This document shows positions 1 to 7,366 of a DNA stretch of 33,894 nucleotides, in pieces (position 1 is the stretch's first letter; each line of letters opens with the position of its first letter). This DNA is from Nanobdellota archaeon. GTDB lineage: Archaea > Nanobdellota > Nanobdellia > Woesearchaeales > JACPBV01. Below the pieces are notes generated by a model. That model had not been told where the DNA came from and did no database searches. It saw only the letters and a program-made list of their open reading frames with translations. Made by a program: the position numbers and the translations under genes. The DNA is taken from assembly GCA_027623355.1 (NCBI GenBank), contig JAQBWB010000003.1, positions 1 through 33,894 of the forward strand, given 5' to 3'.

Positions 1-4
1 TTTA

Positions 5-342
5 GACTCAAAAGTCGATCTGAAGAGCGGGGCTTTGAACCCAAGCGACTTTTGAGTAACCAGGACTTTCTACTGAGCCTCCCTCTTAGGGCGCGTAGAA
101 ATCCTCTCGGCATAGCCTCAGTTAGCACAGGCTCAGCCCTGCTCTCAAGGCTGAAGACCGACATACTGAGCAATGAAACATTGCTGGTACCGCTAAAGCG
201 GTTCTCCGTAGGAGGCAACGGAAAATGAAACATTTTCCTAGTTGCGCTCACTTCGTTCGGCAACAACCCTCTTGTCGGTATGTTTTATTGATTTGAAGGG
301 CTTCGCAAAAGGGTGCTAACACAGGATTTCTACGCCCCCCCT
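5..342 (+). ncRNA. Large structured RNA candidate, family not recognised
   Basis: No convincing ORF occupies this stretch, but long-range complementarity is strong. A hairpin pairs 6-17 with 46-57 (12 bp). A domain is closed by 93-105 with 323-335 (13 bp, perfect), then 121-128 with 313-320 (8 bp), then 157-163 with 273-279 (7 bp). Inside are local hairpins at 170-184, 189-202, 204-214 and 220-238, two with GAAAC-type loops closed by ATG/CAT; GCAAC at 215-219 or 260-264 can pair with GTTGC at 241-245. The nesting is what an RNA would give. I looked for the SRP helix-8 motif and for RNase P conserved regions I and V and did not find them. Strand is assigned from the GAAA/TTCG loops and is uncertain, and the 5' end may lie outside the window. 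Confidence 0.6.
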
Positions 343-352
343 CTTAACAAGA

Positions 353-360
353 TTTATATA
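353..360 (+). promoter_or_regulatory. TATA box of rio1
   Basis: TTTATATA lies 30 nt before the ATG at 383. This places transcription initiation at or next to the start codon (leaderless mRNA). Confidence 0.7.
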
Positions 361-382
361 ACCAGTTTTCTTCTTGAGAGTA

Positions 383-1102
383 ATGCCTCACTATCCCAAA
401 GAAAAATTCAAGACCGAACATGCTGTTTTTGATAGATTTACGAATGATATTTTATTTAAACTGATTCGTCAGGGGTATTTTGCTGGTATTGAGAGTGCGA
501 TTGCACTTGGAAAGGAGGCAAATGTGTTTTCTGCAATACGTTCTGACGGTAAACGAGTTGCTATTAAGATATATCGACTAGAAACTAGTGATTTTAACAA
601 GATGTATGACTATTTGCGGGAGGATCCGCGATATGCCTTATTGAAGGGAAAGAAACGTAAAATTATTTTTCATTGGGTACAGCGAGAGTATCGGAATTTA
701 TTGAAAGCTAGAGATGCAGGTGTTTCGGTTCCTACTCCGCTTACGTTTAACAAAAATGTTCTTGTTATGGATTACATCGGAGGAGATATTGATGTTGCTC
801 CTCGTTTGATTGCGGTTGTTCCACCGAAAAAGAAGGCTTTTTTCGATGCTGTTGTTGAAAATATTAGGAAATTATACGTGGCGGACATGGTGCATGCCGA
901 TCTTTCTGCATTTAACATTTTGTATCATGATGATCCTATTTTTATTGATTTATCGCAGACGGTTACTAACAAGCATCAGCGTTTTGGTGAATTTTTGAAA
1001 CGAGATATTCATAATGTATGCACGTATTTTACCAAAATAGGTTTAAACGTGGATGAGGAGAAAGTGTGGCGAAAGGTAACGGGTAAAAAGGCAGAATTGT
1101 AA
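383..1102 (+). CDS. rio1: RIO1-type serine/threonine protein kinase
   Basis: Atypical protein kinase/ATPase that in archaea and eukaryotes acts in late small-subunit ribosome maturation. Visible motifs (numbered from ATG 383, 239 aa): nucleotide-loop GKEANVF at 43-49, the IKIY strand with the ATP-contacting Lys near residue 62, the catalytic loop HADLSAFN at 171-178 with Asp173, and the metal-binding IDLSQ at 188-192. The GKEANV and HADLSxxN signatures separate RIO1 from RIO2, and no N-terminal winged helix as in RIO2 is present. A TTG nine bases upstream is in frame, but the TATA spacing favours ATG 383. The next gene on the same strand is a KH protein of the Dim2/Pno1 type, a recurrent partner in 40S/30S biogenesis, so the neighbourhood agrees with the function. 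Length is normal for the compact archaeal form. Confidence 0.93.
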   Translation: MPHYPKEKFKTEHAVFDRFTNDILFKLIRQGYFAGIESAIALGKEANVFSAIRSDGKRVAIKIYRLETSDFNKMYDYLREDPRYALLKGKKRKIIFHWVQREYRNLLKARDAGVSVPTPLTFNKNVLVMDYIGGDIDVAPRLIAVVPPKKKAFFDAVVENIRKLYVADMVHADLSAFNILYHDDPIFIDLSQTVTNKHQRFGEFLKRDIHNVCTYFTKIGLNVDEEKVWRKVTGKKAEL

Positions 1103-1117
1103 ATTATACCTATAAAC

Positions 1118-1180
1118 ATGCCGAGACACGGCGTGATTATGAGATTCAAAGAATACCCTACACCTCATTGGTGTCGGCAT
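1118..1180 (+). other. Hairpin downstream of rio1, possible RNA element or terminator
   Basis: ATGCCG (1118-1123) plus ACAC (1126-1129) pair with GTGT plus CGGCAT (1171-1180), giving 10 bp with a two-base bulge and a loop of about 41 nt, followed by TTTT. It starts 15 nt after the rio1 stop. A 28-codon ORF begins at the same ATG but resembles nothing known. The large loop is atypical for a terminator, so a small structured RNA or 3' UTR element is possible. Confidence 0.35.
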
Positions 1181-1208
1181 TTTCATTGGAGTTTACAATC
1201 CTAAAAAG

Positions 1209-1377
1209 GTATGTGAATAGCATAGTCACTAGCGTTCGTAGGCTGCTAAAGCAACCATCTTCGAAATTCCTGAGATTATTCCTTGAAGGTGCTGCGTCCC
1301 CGGAGGGGGTCGACCCCTCGCAACGCACCTGCTTTGGAAGGTGAAAGAATTTCGATCTTAGGATGCTATGCACATAC
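1209..1377 (+). repeat. 169-bp structured repeat element, copy 1
   Basis: Near-identical to 17717-17885 and, over its first 81 bases, to 33814-33894; all copies are intergenic and in + orientation. The ends form a terminal stem: GTATGTG (1209-1215) with CACATAC (1371-1377) and ATAGCAT with ATGCTAT, 15 positions with one A/G mismatch. Inside, TCGAAATTC (1261-1269) pairs with GAATTTCGA (1347-1355). GGTGC+TGCG (1288-1296) pairs with CGCA+GCACC (1319-1329, two-base bulge), enclosing two mutually exclusive GC hairpins. GGCTGCTAAAGCAACC (1241-1256) is a small hairpin. The 3' arm overlaps a possible but unlikely upstream start of the KH gene. It could be a MITE-like element or a multicopy structured RNA. 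Confidence 0.85.
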
Positions 1378-1392
1378 CTAAAAAGACTAGGC

Positions 1393-1399
1393 TTTTAAA
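1393..1399 (+). promoter_or_regulatory. TATA box of the KH-domain gene
   Basis: TTTTAAA lies 29 nt before ATG 1422, the same geometry as the neighbouring leaderless genes. It argues against a start at 1368 inside the repeat. Confidence 0.6.
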
Positions 1400-1421
1400 C
1401 ATCTCACGAATTACGATTACT

Positions 1422-1988
1422 ATGGAAGAGTTCATGTATGAATTAAGGATACCGAAAGACCGGATTGCGGTAGTTATTGGTAAAGAGGGTGTTACTAAAA
1501 ATCACATTGAGAAATATACTAAAACAAAAATAGATATTGACAGTAAGGAGGGCGAAATTATCCTTACGGGTAAGGATGCTCTTGGTTTGTATTCAGCTCG
1601 TGAGGTTGTCACTTCAATCGGACGTGGATTTAATCCGGATGTTGCATTATTGTTATTGAAACCTGATTATGTCTATGATACCATCAACATGGCCGATTAT
1701 GTTGGAAACTCTAAGGATCATTTGCAGAGAATTCGTGGTCGTGTTATTGGTCGTGAAGGTAAAAGCAGACAGTTGATTGAGGAATTGACCGAAACTTATG
1801 TTGTTGTGTATGGAAAGACTGTAGGTATTATTGGACTTGCTGACTATGTCCCTGTTGCTCGAGCAGCTGTTGATATGTTGCTTGGTGGAAGTCCGCATGT
1901 TAACGTTTTCAAGATGATGGAACGTAAAAGACGAGATCTGAAAAGAGAGCAGCTGATGGGCGTTGAGTTGAAGGATGAATTTAAGTAG
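1422..1988 (+). CDS. KH-domain RNA-binding protein, archaeal Dim2/Pno1 type
   Basis: 188-aa RNA-binding protein with two KH-like repeats, as in the Dim2/Pno1 family that binds the 3' end of small-subunit rRNA during maturation. The N-terminal repeat carries IPKDRIAVVIGKEG followed by KNHIEKYTKTKIDID. The second repeat contains RGRVIGREGKSRQLIEEL followed by a TYVVVYGKTVGIIG strand. The GKEG and GREG loops are the expected GxxG motifs contacting RNA. The C-terminus is basic (MERKRRDLKREQ). An in-frame ATG at 1368 would start inside the 169-bp repeat; the TATA box at 1393 and loss of recognisable KH sequence before MEEFMYELRIPK favour 1422. It follows rio1, and the pair probably works in ribosome biogenesis although a repeat and a separate promoter lie between them. 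Confidence 0.88.
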   Translation: MEEFMYELRIPKDRIAVVIGKEGVTKNHIEKYTKTKIDIDSKEGEIILTGKDALGLYSAREVVTSIGRGFNPDVALLLLKPDYVYDTINMADYVGNSKDHLQRIRGRVIGREGKSRQLIEELTETYVVVYGKTVGIIGLADYVPVARAAVDMLLGGSPHVNVFKMMERKRRDLKREQLMGVELKDEFK

Positions 1989-1993
1989 TAATG

Positions 1994-2000
1994 TTTAAAT
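1994..2000 (+). promoter_or_regulatory. TATA box of the dienelactone-hydrolase gene
   Basis: TTTAAAT lies 30 nt before ATG 2024, between closely spaced genes, so this gene has its own promoter despite the 35-nt gap from the KH gene. Confidence 0.6.
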
Positions 2001-2023
2001 AGATTTTTTCTTGATTGGTTTAT

Positions 2024-2881
2024 ATGAAGTTCAAAGTTGTTCTTATTGTGGTTGTGTTCTTGTTACTGGGTTGTCAGCATGTGGAGCATCCCATGGATAA
2101 TCATCTTGGTTGTCAGGAGAGTGAGATTACTGCATCTGGCTGTGATTTAGCTGAGGAGGGAAAGAAGAACGTTGATTTGTTCTCTGGAATTGATAGTCTT
2201 GCAGTAAGTTCTGAGGAGGTTGTTTATGCTGAGCGTAATAAGGGTTATTTGAGTCAGCCTTTAGATGAGGGAGTATATCCAGGGATCATCATGATCCATG
2301 AATGGTGGGGATTGAATGAAAATATCGAGGATATGGCTCGATTGTTAGCGAATGAAGGGTATGTTGTGTTGGCCGTTGATCTTTATGATGGAAAGGTTGC
2401 TAGCAATTCGGCTGAGGCTGGACAGTACGCTGGTTCTGTGCGGGGAAATCAGGCAGAGGCTGTTGCTACTATGCATTCTGCTGCCGAGTATCTTCGTTCT
2501 TTAGAATCTGTTAGTGATTCACTTGCATCAATGGGATGGTGTTTTGGTGGTGGAGAGTCACTTCAACTAGCGTTATCGGGTGAAAATCTTGCAGCTACGG
2601 TCATTTATTACGGAAGTTTGGAGAGTGACCCTGAAGTATTACGTGTGATTAAACAACCTGTTTTGGGAATTTTTGGAGAGGACGATACTTCTATTCCTGT
2701 TGAATCTGTTCACGCATTTAATTCTGCGTTAGATTCTTTAGCTATTGAAAATGAAATTTATATTTATGAGTCGGTAGGTCATGCATTTGCGAACCCTTCT
2801 GGAATTCGCTATGCGGCCTCTGAAACGCTTGATGCATGGGAAAAAACGGTTGCATTTTTGGATGCTCATTTAAAAAGCTAA
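2024..2881 (+). CDS. Dienelactone-hydrolase family lipoprotein
   Basis: Alpha/beta-hydrolase of the dienelactone hydrolase family (285 aa from ATG 2024), predicted to be exported and lipid-anchored. It starts with a short hydrophobic signal and a lipobox-like LLLGC with Cys17. A linker of about 50 residues with two further Cys precedes the hydrolase fold. The family hallmarks are present: PGIIMIHEWWGLNENI, the nucleophile elbow GWCFGGG (Cys173), the acid in GEDDTSIP (Asp221) and the catalytic His in VGHAFAN (His253). This Cys-Asp-His triad is typical of the family, whose true substrates are usually unknown. Most members are cytoplasmic, so the lipoprotein signal is unusual. There is no functional link to the ribosome and topoisomerase genes around it, and the substrate cannot be predicted. 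Confidence 0.85.
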   Translation: MKFKVVLIVVVFLLLGCQHVEHPMDNHLGCQESEITASGCDLAEEGKKNVDLFSGIDSLAVSSEEVVYAERNKGYLSQPLDEGVYPGIIMIHEWWGLNENIEDMARLLANEGYVVLAVDLYDGKVASNSAEAGQYAGSVRGNQAEAVATMHSAAEYLRSLESVSDSLASMGWCFGGGESLQLALSGENLAATVIYYGSLESDPEVLRVIKQPVLGIFGEDDTSIPVESVHAFNSALDSLAIENEIYIYESVGHAFANPSGIRYAASETLDAWEKTVAFLDAHLKS

Positions 2882-2899
2882 ATTGTACTAATACTTAAA

Positions 2900-2907
2900 T
2901 TTATAAA
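2900..2907 (+). promoter_or_regulatory. TATA box of the top6B-top6A operon
   Basis: TTTATAAA lies 31 nt before ATG 2931. It supports ATG rather than the preceding in-frame TTG at 2928. Confidence 0.65.
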
Positions 2908-2930
2908 GTAAGTTCTTTTCGAGAATCTTG

Positions 2931-4709
2931 ATGGAAAAGAAACCTATTGCACATTTGATGGCTGAACAGCAGCGAGATATTAGTATTTCGCAGTTTTTCG
3001 AGAGAAACCGGCATTTGCTTGGATTTGATAACAAAAGAAAGTCGCTTCTTACCACAATTAAGGAAGCAGTAGATAATTCATTGGATGCCTGTGAGGAGGC
3101 TGAGGTGTTACCTGAGGTTATTGTCGAGGTTGTCGATATGGGTAATGATCGTTTTAGGGTTGTGGTTGAGGACAATGGTCCGGGAATTGTGAAGAAACAA
3201 ATACCTTCTATTTTTGCAAAATTATTGTATGGTTCTAAATTTTTTAAGTTATCTCAGACTCGAGGACAGCAAGGAATTGGTATTTCTGCGTCCGTTTTAT
3301 ATGCTCAGCTTACTACAGGGAAGCCTGCAAAGATTACCTCTCGGATTAGTGCTGATGATCCCGCTCATTATTATGAATTGCATATTGATACTAACACTAA
3401 CAAACCAGATATTGTGAAGGATGAGGTTGTTAATTGGAAGAAGGAGCATGGTACTCGGGTTGAGTTGGAGTTAGAGGGAAGCTATCAGCAGGGTTCTCAG
3501 AGTGTTGACCAGTACCTTAAGCAGACTGCAATTGTAAATCCTCATGTAACTATCATCTATACCAATCCTCGAGCAGAGCAACTTATTTTTGCTCGTGCAA
3601 CAGATCAGCTTCCAGTAAAAGCTAAGGAGATCAAGCCGCACCCGTATGGTGTCGAATTGGGCGTTTTGATCCGAATGATGAAAAACACTGAAGCACGTTC
3701 TTTGCAGTCGTTCTTATGTACTGAATTTTCTAGAGTAGGACCTGGTACGGCAAAGGAGATTTGCAGCCACGGAGCATTGGTTCCTACTACTAAGCCTAAG
3801 GATGTTAGTAGAGACATGGCTGAGAAATTGTTAACGGGTATCAATGCTACTAAGATTATTGCTCCACCTACTGATTGTATTAGTGCGATTGGAGAGGAAT
3901 TGTTGGAGAAGGGAATACGTAAGGAAATTAATGCTGAGTTTTATTGTTCTGTTTCTCGTCGTCCAGAGGTCTATCGAGGTAATCCGTTTGTGATAGAGGT
4001 GGGACTTGCTTACGGTGGAGAATTGAGTGCTGATGATCCTATTAAGGTGTTTAGATATGCTAATCGTGTTCCACTATTGTTTCAACAGGGTGCATGTTCT
4101 GTTAGCAAGTCTATTATTGCTACGGGATGGAAGAGTTATGGATTACATCAGAGTCGAGGTGCTTTACCAGTAGGTCCGATGGCATTAGTTATTCACATTG
4201 GTAGTGTTTGGGTACCTTTTACATCAGAAAGTAAGGAGGCTGTTGCTCACTATCCGGAGATTATTAAGGAGATTAAACTAGCATTGCAAGATATTGGTCG
4301 TAAGCTTGCAACATATGTTCGTAAAAAACATAGTATCCAGATAGAGGGTAAGAAGAGAAGTTACCTTGAGAAATATATTCCTCATGTTGCTAGTGCGTTG
4401 AAAGATTTACTAGGGTACCAGGATGATGAGGAAAAAAAGGTTTGTGAGATGCTAGAGACCATACTTGAGCATAAGCGTGGCGAATTAGAGGAGATTAAGG
4501 TTGATAATCCTGATTATGATGCTGACTTAGCTGCTATTGGAAAAGATGATAAGAAAGCTAATGAAGATGAATCAGATGAGGAAAAAGCTAAAGACGGCGA
4601 ATCAGATGAAAAAAAAGTAGCTGATACTCCAGAAGATTCAACTAATGAATCTACTGATGAATCTGAGAAAAACGATGATAAACAGACTACGCTTGGTGAG
4701 AAAAAATGA
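2931..4709 (+). CDS. top6B: DNA topoisomerase VI subunit B
   Basis: ATPase subunit of the type IIB topoisomerase that relaxes and decatenates DNA. The 592-aa protein has the GHKL fold near the N-terminus: EAVDNSLDACEEA (Mg-binding Asn), VEDNGPGIV, and the lid/glycine box TRGQQGIGISAS. Helix-2-turn-helix and transducer regions follow, with the switch-lysine type motif HQSRGALPVGPMALVIH. The C-terminus, roughly the last 55 residues, is a highly charged low-complexity tail (ESDEEKAKDGESDEKK and so on) instead of an ordered domain. It overlaps top6A by four bases (ATGA), so the two subunits are translationally coupled. An upstream TTG could add one residue; TATA spacing prefers the ATG. Confidence 0.96.
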   Translation: MEKKPIAHLMAEQQRDISISQFFERNRHLLGFDNKRKSLLTTIKEAVDNSLDACEEAEVLPEVIVEVVDMGNDRFRVVVEDNGPGIVKKQIPSIFAKLLYGSKFFKLSQTRGQQGIGISASVLYAQLTTGKPAKITSRISADDPAHYYELHIDTNTNKPDIVKDEVVNWKKEHGTRVELELEGSYQQGSQSVDQYLKQTAIVNPHVTIIYTNPRAEQLIFARATDQLPVKAKEIKPHPYGVELGVLIRMMKNTEARSLQSFLCTEFSRVGPGTAKEICSHGALVPTTKPKDVSRDMAEKLLTGINATKIIAPPTDCISAIGEELLEKGIRKEINAEFYCSVSRRPEVYRGNPFVIEVGLAYGGELSADDPIKVFRYANRVPLLFQQGACSVSKSIIATGWKSYGLHQSRGALPVGPMALVIHIGSVWVPFTSESKEAVAHYPEIIKEIKLALQDIGRKLATYVRKKHSIQIEGKKRSYLEKYIPHVASALKDLLGYQDDEEKKVCEMLETILEHKRGELEEIKVDNPDYDADLAAIGKDDKKANEDESDEEKAKDGESDEKKVADTPEDSTNESTDESEKNDDKQTTLGEKK

Positions 4710-5794
4710 AGAAAAGCCCCGTGATTGCAGATATTAGAGATATTGCCGATGGTATTTACAAGAAGATTTTGAAGAAGAAGCAGCCGGAGCTTGAGACACC
4801 TTTACGATCACTATCCAATGTTTCGTATGATTCCAAGTCAGGTTACTTTCAGATTATGAAAAAGATGAAGAATAGAACGCTTACGGTTAATACGATAAAG
4901 ACGTTTGCGCAGACTCTTCGAATGATGGGACTTTCGAAGGATTTGATTGAGGCTGATGATACTGCTACAAAGAGAGAGGCATATTATGTTTCTAAGAACT
5001 GGGGAGATGCACGATTTTCTGAGCAGCCTGATTCTGATGCGGTGATGGATGATGTAGAGGCTATGCTGATGGTTAACCGTGAAAAAATGGGTTTCATTCC
5101 AGAGGAAAAAGGTGGAGACATTGCGGGAAAATTAATTGTTGTTGACAAGGATAGTGATACTGGTGAAACTCTTAAGATTGATTGCACTAAATTTGGATCT
5201 GGAGCATATTCGATTCCTTCCTCGGTAGAGCAGTTGAAGTTTGAGACAAGTGCTAAATTTATTTTAGCTATTGAAACTGCAGGTATGTTTCAGCGACTTG
5301 CTAAGCACAACTTTTGGAAGAAGTCTAATTGTATTTTGATTTCTATGGGTGGTGTGCCTTCACGAGCTTGTCGACGCTTTATTAGACGTTTAAGTGATGA
5401 GAAGAAACTTCCTGTATACGTGTTTACGGATGGAGATCCCTACGGATTCTTTTCGATTTACAGAACTTTGAAAGTGGGTTCGGGTAATGCTGCTCACATT
5501 AACAAATACTTTTGTGTTCCGCAGGCTAAATTTATTGGTGTAACACCTCAGGATATTATTGAATATAAGTTGCCCACACATCCTCTTAAGGACGTTGATT
5601 TGAAGAAGATTAAGGATGTTTTGAAGAACGATCCGTTTTGTGCGCACTATAAGGAATGGCAGAAAGCTCTTGATCAGATGTTTAAAATGAAAGTTCGTGT
5701 AGAGCAACAGGCGTTTGCAGCTCAAGGTCTTAATTTTGTGATTGATACGTATTTGCCTGAGAAGTTGAAGAATCCTAAGACTTGGTTGCCTTAA
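4706..5794 (+). CDS. top6A: DNA topoisomerase VI subunit A (Spo11-like)
   Basis: DNA-cleaving subunit of topoisomerase VI, homologous to Spo11. The 362-aa protein has a winged-helix 5Y-CAP domain with TKREAYYVSKNWGD; by analogy with Spo11 the second Tyr (Tyr94) forms the covalent 5'-phosphotyrosine link to DNA. The Toprim domain follows, with the metal-binding Glu in AIETAGMFQRL and the Asp pair in VFTDGDPYGF. ILISMGGVPSRACRRFIRRL lies between these. Length and domain order are normal. It starts inside the last codons of top6B (ATGA overlap), which gives equimolar A2B2 assembly a simple basis. The stop is followed by a long hairpin shared with the convergent gene. Confidence 0.96.
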   Translation: MKKSPVIADIRDIADGIYKKILKKKQPELETPLRSLSNVSYDSKSGYFQIMKKMKNRTLTVNTIKTFAQTLRMMGLSKDLIEADDTATKREAYYVSKNWGDARFSEQPDSDAVMDDVEAMLMVNREKMGFIPEEKGGDIAGKLIVVDKDSDTGETLKIDCTKFGSGAYSIPSSVEQLKFETSAKFILAIETAGMFQRLAKHNFWKKSNCILISMGGVPSRACRRFIRRLSDEKKLPVYVFTDGDPYGFFSIYRTLKVGSGNAAHINKYFCVPQAKFIGVTPQDIIEYKLPTHPLKDVDLKKIKDVLKNDPFCAHYKEWQKALDQMFKMKVRVEQQAFAAQGLNFVIDTYLPEKLKNPKTWLP

Positions 5795-5847
5795 AGTCAT
5801 GGAAGACATAACGTATTGCATATGAATTGTTATGCCTTCCAAACTTT
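5793..5847. terminator. Hairpin between convergent genes
   Basis: TGGAAG (5800-5805) and CATAAC (5807-5812) pair with GTTATG (5829-5834) and CTTCCA (5836-5841), with one A/C mismatch. AAAG (5793-5796) and CTTT (5844-5847) can extend it. It begins at the top6A stop and ends about 35 nt before the 3' end of the opposing ligase gene. It is therefore a likely bidirectional 3'-end element or a small RNA; no clear U-tract follows. Confidence 0.4.
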
Positions 5848-5882
5848 AGTCACGGAAATAATAGTGTTACAATAGCCAGTAA

Positions 5883-7184
5883 CTAAAGGTCCATTAGTTT
5901 TGAAAGATTTCTTCTTGATTTCTCTATATCGGGTTTAATTAATGAAGAGGAGTAGAGTGCTATTTCTTGGGCGTCACTATCTCTTAAGGTATTGTCTTCT
6001 GCTAGTAATCCTTTTCTCTTTGCATAATCTAGGAGTTTGTCGGCGGTTGATTTTTTGCTTTCAATCATCTCTTCTACTGGTTTGATTAAGGGATGGAATT
6101 TCTTAGGTGTTGCATTTTTAGCGAATTTGTAGAATTTTTTTGTATAGTCACGGAGTTCTTTGTTTCTGTATCCTTGATAGACGGATGCTTTTTGTAGTCT
6201 ATTTCTTACTGCGGTATGGGGCGGGATGAATAGCACATTGTCTTCTTGTTTGAATGCGTTTGCCATTCCGTGGTCGGTTGGAAGGACCTCGATGAACTCC
6301 CTTTGGATTTTTCTCATGGCGTATTTGTAGAGGATCATGTTTGCGAAGTTAATGCTTGGCAGGTTGGTGTCCATTCCTCTTTGTTCTAAGGTCCCTAATT
6401 TATTTATTTTTACGGGACTCCAGGAGATGTCTAAGGGATAGGGATAGATGTCGCTCGGTTTTGCTTTAGGATCAGCCTTTTTTACTAATTGAAACCATTT
6501 GATTGTTCTTCTTTTGACTGAATGTAATAGGTCTTCGAGTGTTTGTTTATAGGGTGGAAGTCCTGCGAATTGTTGGTGCTTTGAATAGAGTCCGAGGTTG
6601 GTATGTAGTTTTCTGCCTCCACGGTAGAGCATGACACGCATATCTTTTGCTAGGTGGGTGTTGTCGCTAAAGGGCGAGCTTTGTGAAAATACTACTAGTG
6701 CAGGATCTGCTGCTATGGCTAGGTTGTAGGAACCTACCATAGATCTTGCAATTTTGCTGTTTTTTAGAATTTTTACATATTTTGTAACTGGATCGAAGAC
6801 TCCCTTAGGAAGAGTATAGTGGCAGTGGAAACCAAATGAGTTTAGTGCTTTTTCTGCTTTTTCTTTTCCTAGAATTTTTTCTTTTATTTGGTATTTGGGC
6901 TCTTTGTTATAGGATCTTTCAAACGTTCCTGGATAGCTGCCAAAAGAGAAGAGCTTTAAGTCCATTTTCTCTACGACTTCATTTACAATTTCTGTAGAAT
7001 TAAGCATTTCGAAGGCAGGACCGTGGGTTTCGACGTGAGGAAAGCATCCTAACTCGAGCATGTTGTTGCCGATTTCCTTGTAGATGTTGATATTGGGATG
7101 TTGTTGTTTTATTTTATTGATGACTTGGGGGGCTTCATTAGACATCTTGCCTTCTTTATCTAGAAGTGCTAACTCTACCTCCAT
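5883..7184 (-). CDS. GCS2-family carboxylate-amine ligase (glutamate-cysteine-ligase-like)
   Basis: ATP-grasp-like enzyme of the glutamine-synthetase/GCS2 superfamily, which joins an amino acid carboxylate to an amine using ATP. Visible family features: MEVELALLD (metal-binding Glu), CFPHVETHG, LFSFGSYPG, GFHCHYTLPKGVF (the HxHxG-like strand), VFSQSSPFSDN, and SWSPVKINKLGTLEQRGMDTN near residue 260 (the family's F-G-T-x-E-x-R-x-x-D block). Substrates could be glutamate plus cysteine or another pair; this cannot be decided from sequence. The first ATG in frame gives 433 aa but begins in the middle of the first conserved beta strand. The frame stays open upstream and encodes plausible protein to about 7235 without any ATG, GTG or TTG, so the true start is uncertain. 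Confidence 0.75.
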   Translation of the reverse strand: MEVELALLDKEGKMSNEAPQVINKIKQQHPNINIYKEIGNNMLELGCFPHVETHGPAFEMLNSTEIVNEVVEKMDLKLFSFGSYPGTFERSYNKEPKYQIKEKILGKEKAEKALNSFGFHCHYTLPKGVFDPVTKYVKILKNSKIARSMVGSYNLAIAADPALVVFSQSSPFSDNTHLAKDMRVMLYRGGRKLHTNLGLYSKHQQFAGLPPYKQTLEDLLHSVKRRTIKWFQLVKKADPKAKPSDIYPYPLDISWSPVKINKLGTLEQRGMDTNLPSINFANMILYKYAMRKIQREFIEVLPTDHGMANAFKQEDNVLFIPPHTAVRNRLQKASVYQGYRNKELRDYTKKFYKFAKNATPKKFHPLIKPVEEMIESKKSTADKLLDYAKRKGLLAEDNTLRDSDAQEIALYSSSLIKPDIEKSRRNLSKLMDL

Positions 7185-7254
7185 GCCTATTTTTGATCTC
7201 TTTAGAACTTTCTCTTTAGTGATATTATCCCCTATGTATTTTGGTGTATTATGA

Positions 7255-7262
7255 TATATAAA
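7255..7262 (-). promoter_or_regulatory. TATA box of the GCS2-family gene
   Basis: TTTATATA on the minus strand. With the spacing used by other genes here, transcription would begin near 7232, about 48 nt before the first in-frame ATG and next to an in-frame ATA at 7235-7233. Confidence 0.55.
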
Positions 7263-7300
7263 TGTTGTTGGTTTGAGAATAAAATGGGTTTATTGAAGAA

Positions 7301-7366
7301 AAAAATGGGCCTGAAGATAAAAGAGGTGCACTACTCCTTAACCTTCAGTCCAAAATGGGCCTGAAG
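7301..7366. repeat. Short direct repeat copying the tRNA-Arg 3' end
   Basis: AAAATGGGCCTGAAG occurs at 7352-7366, where it is the 3' acceptor strand and flank of tRNA-Arg, and again at 7302-7316. A weaker third match (AAAATGGG) is at 7281-7288. Duplicated tRNA 3' ends often mark past integration, but there is no integrase and the copies are only 50 bp apart. Confidence 0.5.

Noticed and set aside
5-342. RNase P RNA or SRP RNA
   Set aside because: The P4-forming conserved regions I and V and the SRP helix-8 motif were not found on either strand; GTAGAAAGTCC on the minus strand is only a partial match to region I.
1118-1204. 28-codon gene after rio1
   Set aside because: No homology, no correctly spaced TATA box, and the region is better explained as a hairpin.
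1158-1373. Similar minus-strand ORFs inside repeat copies 1 and 2
   Set aside because: The two frames differ in the middle because of compensating indels, and the conservation follows stems, so protein coding is unlikely.
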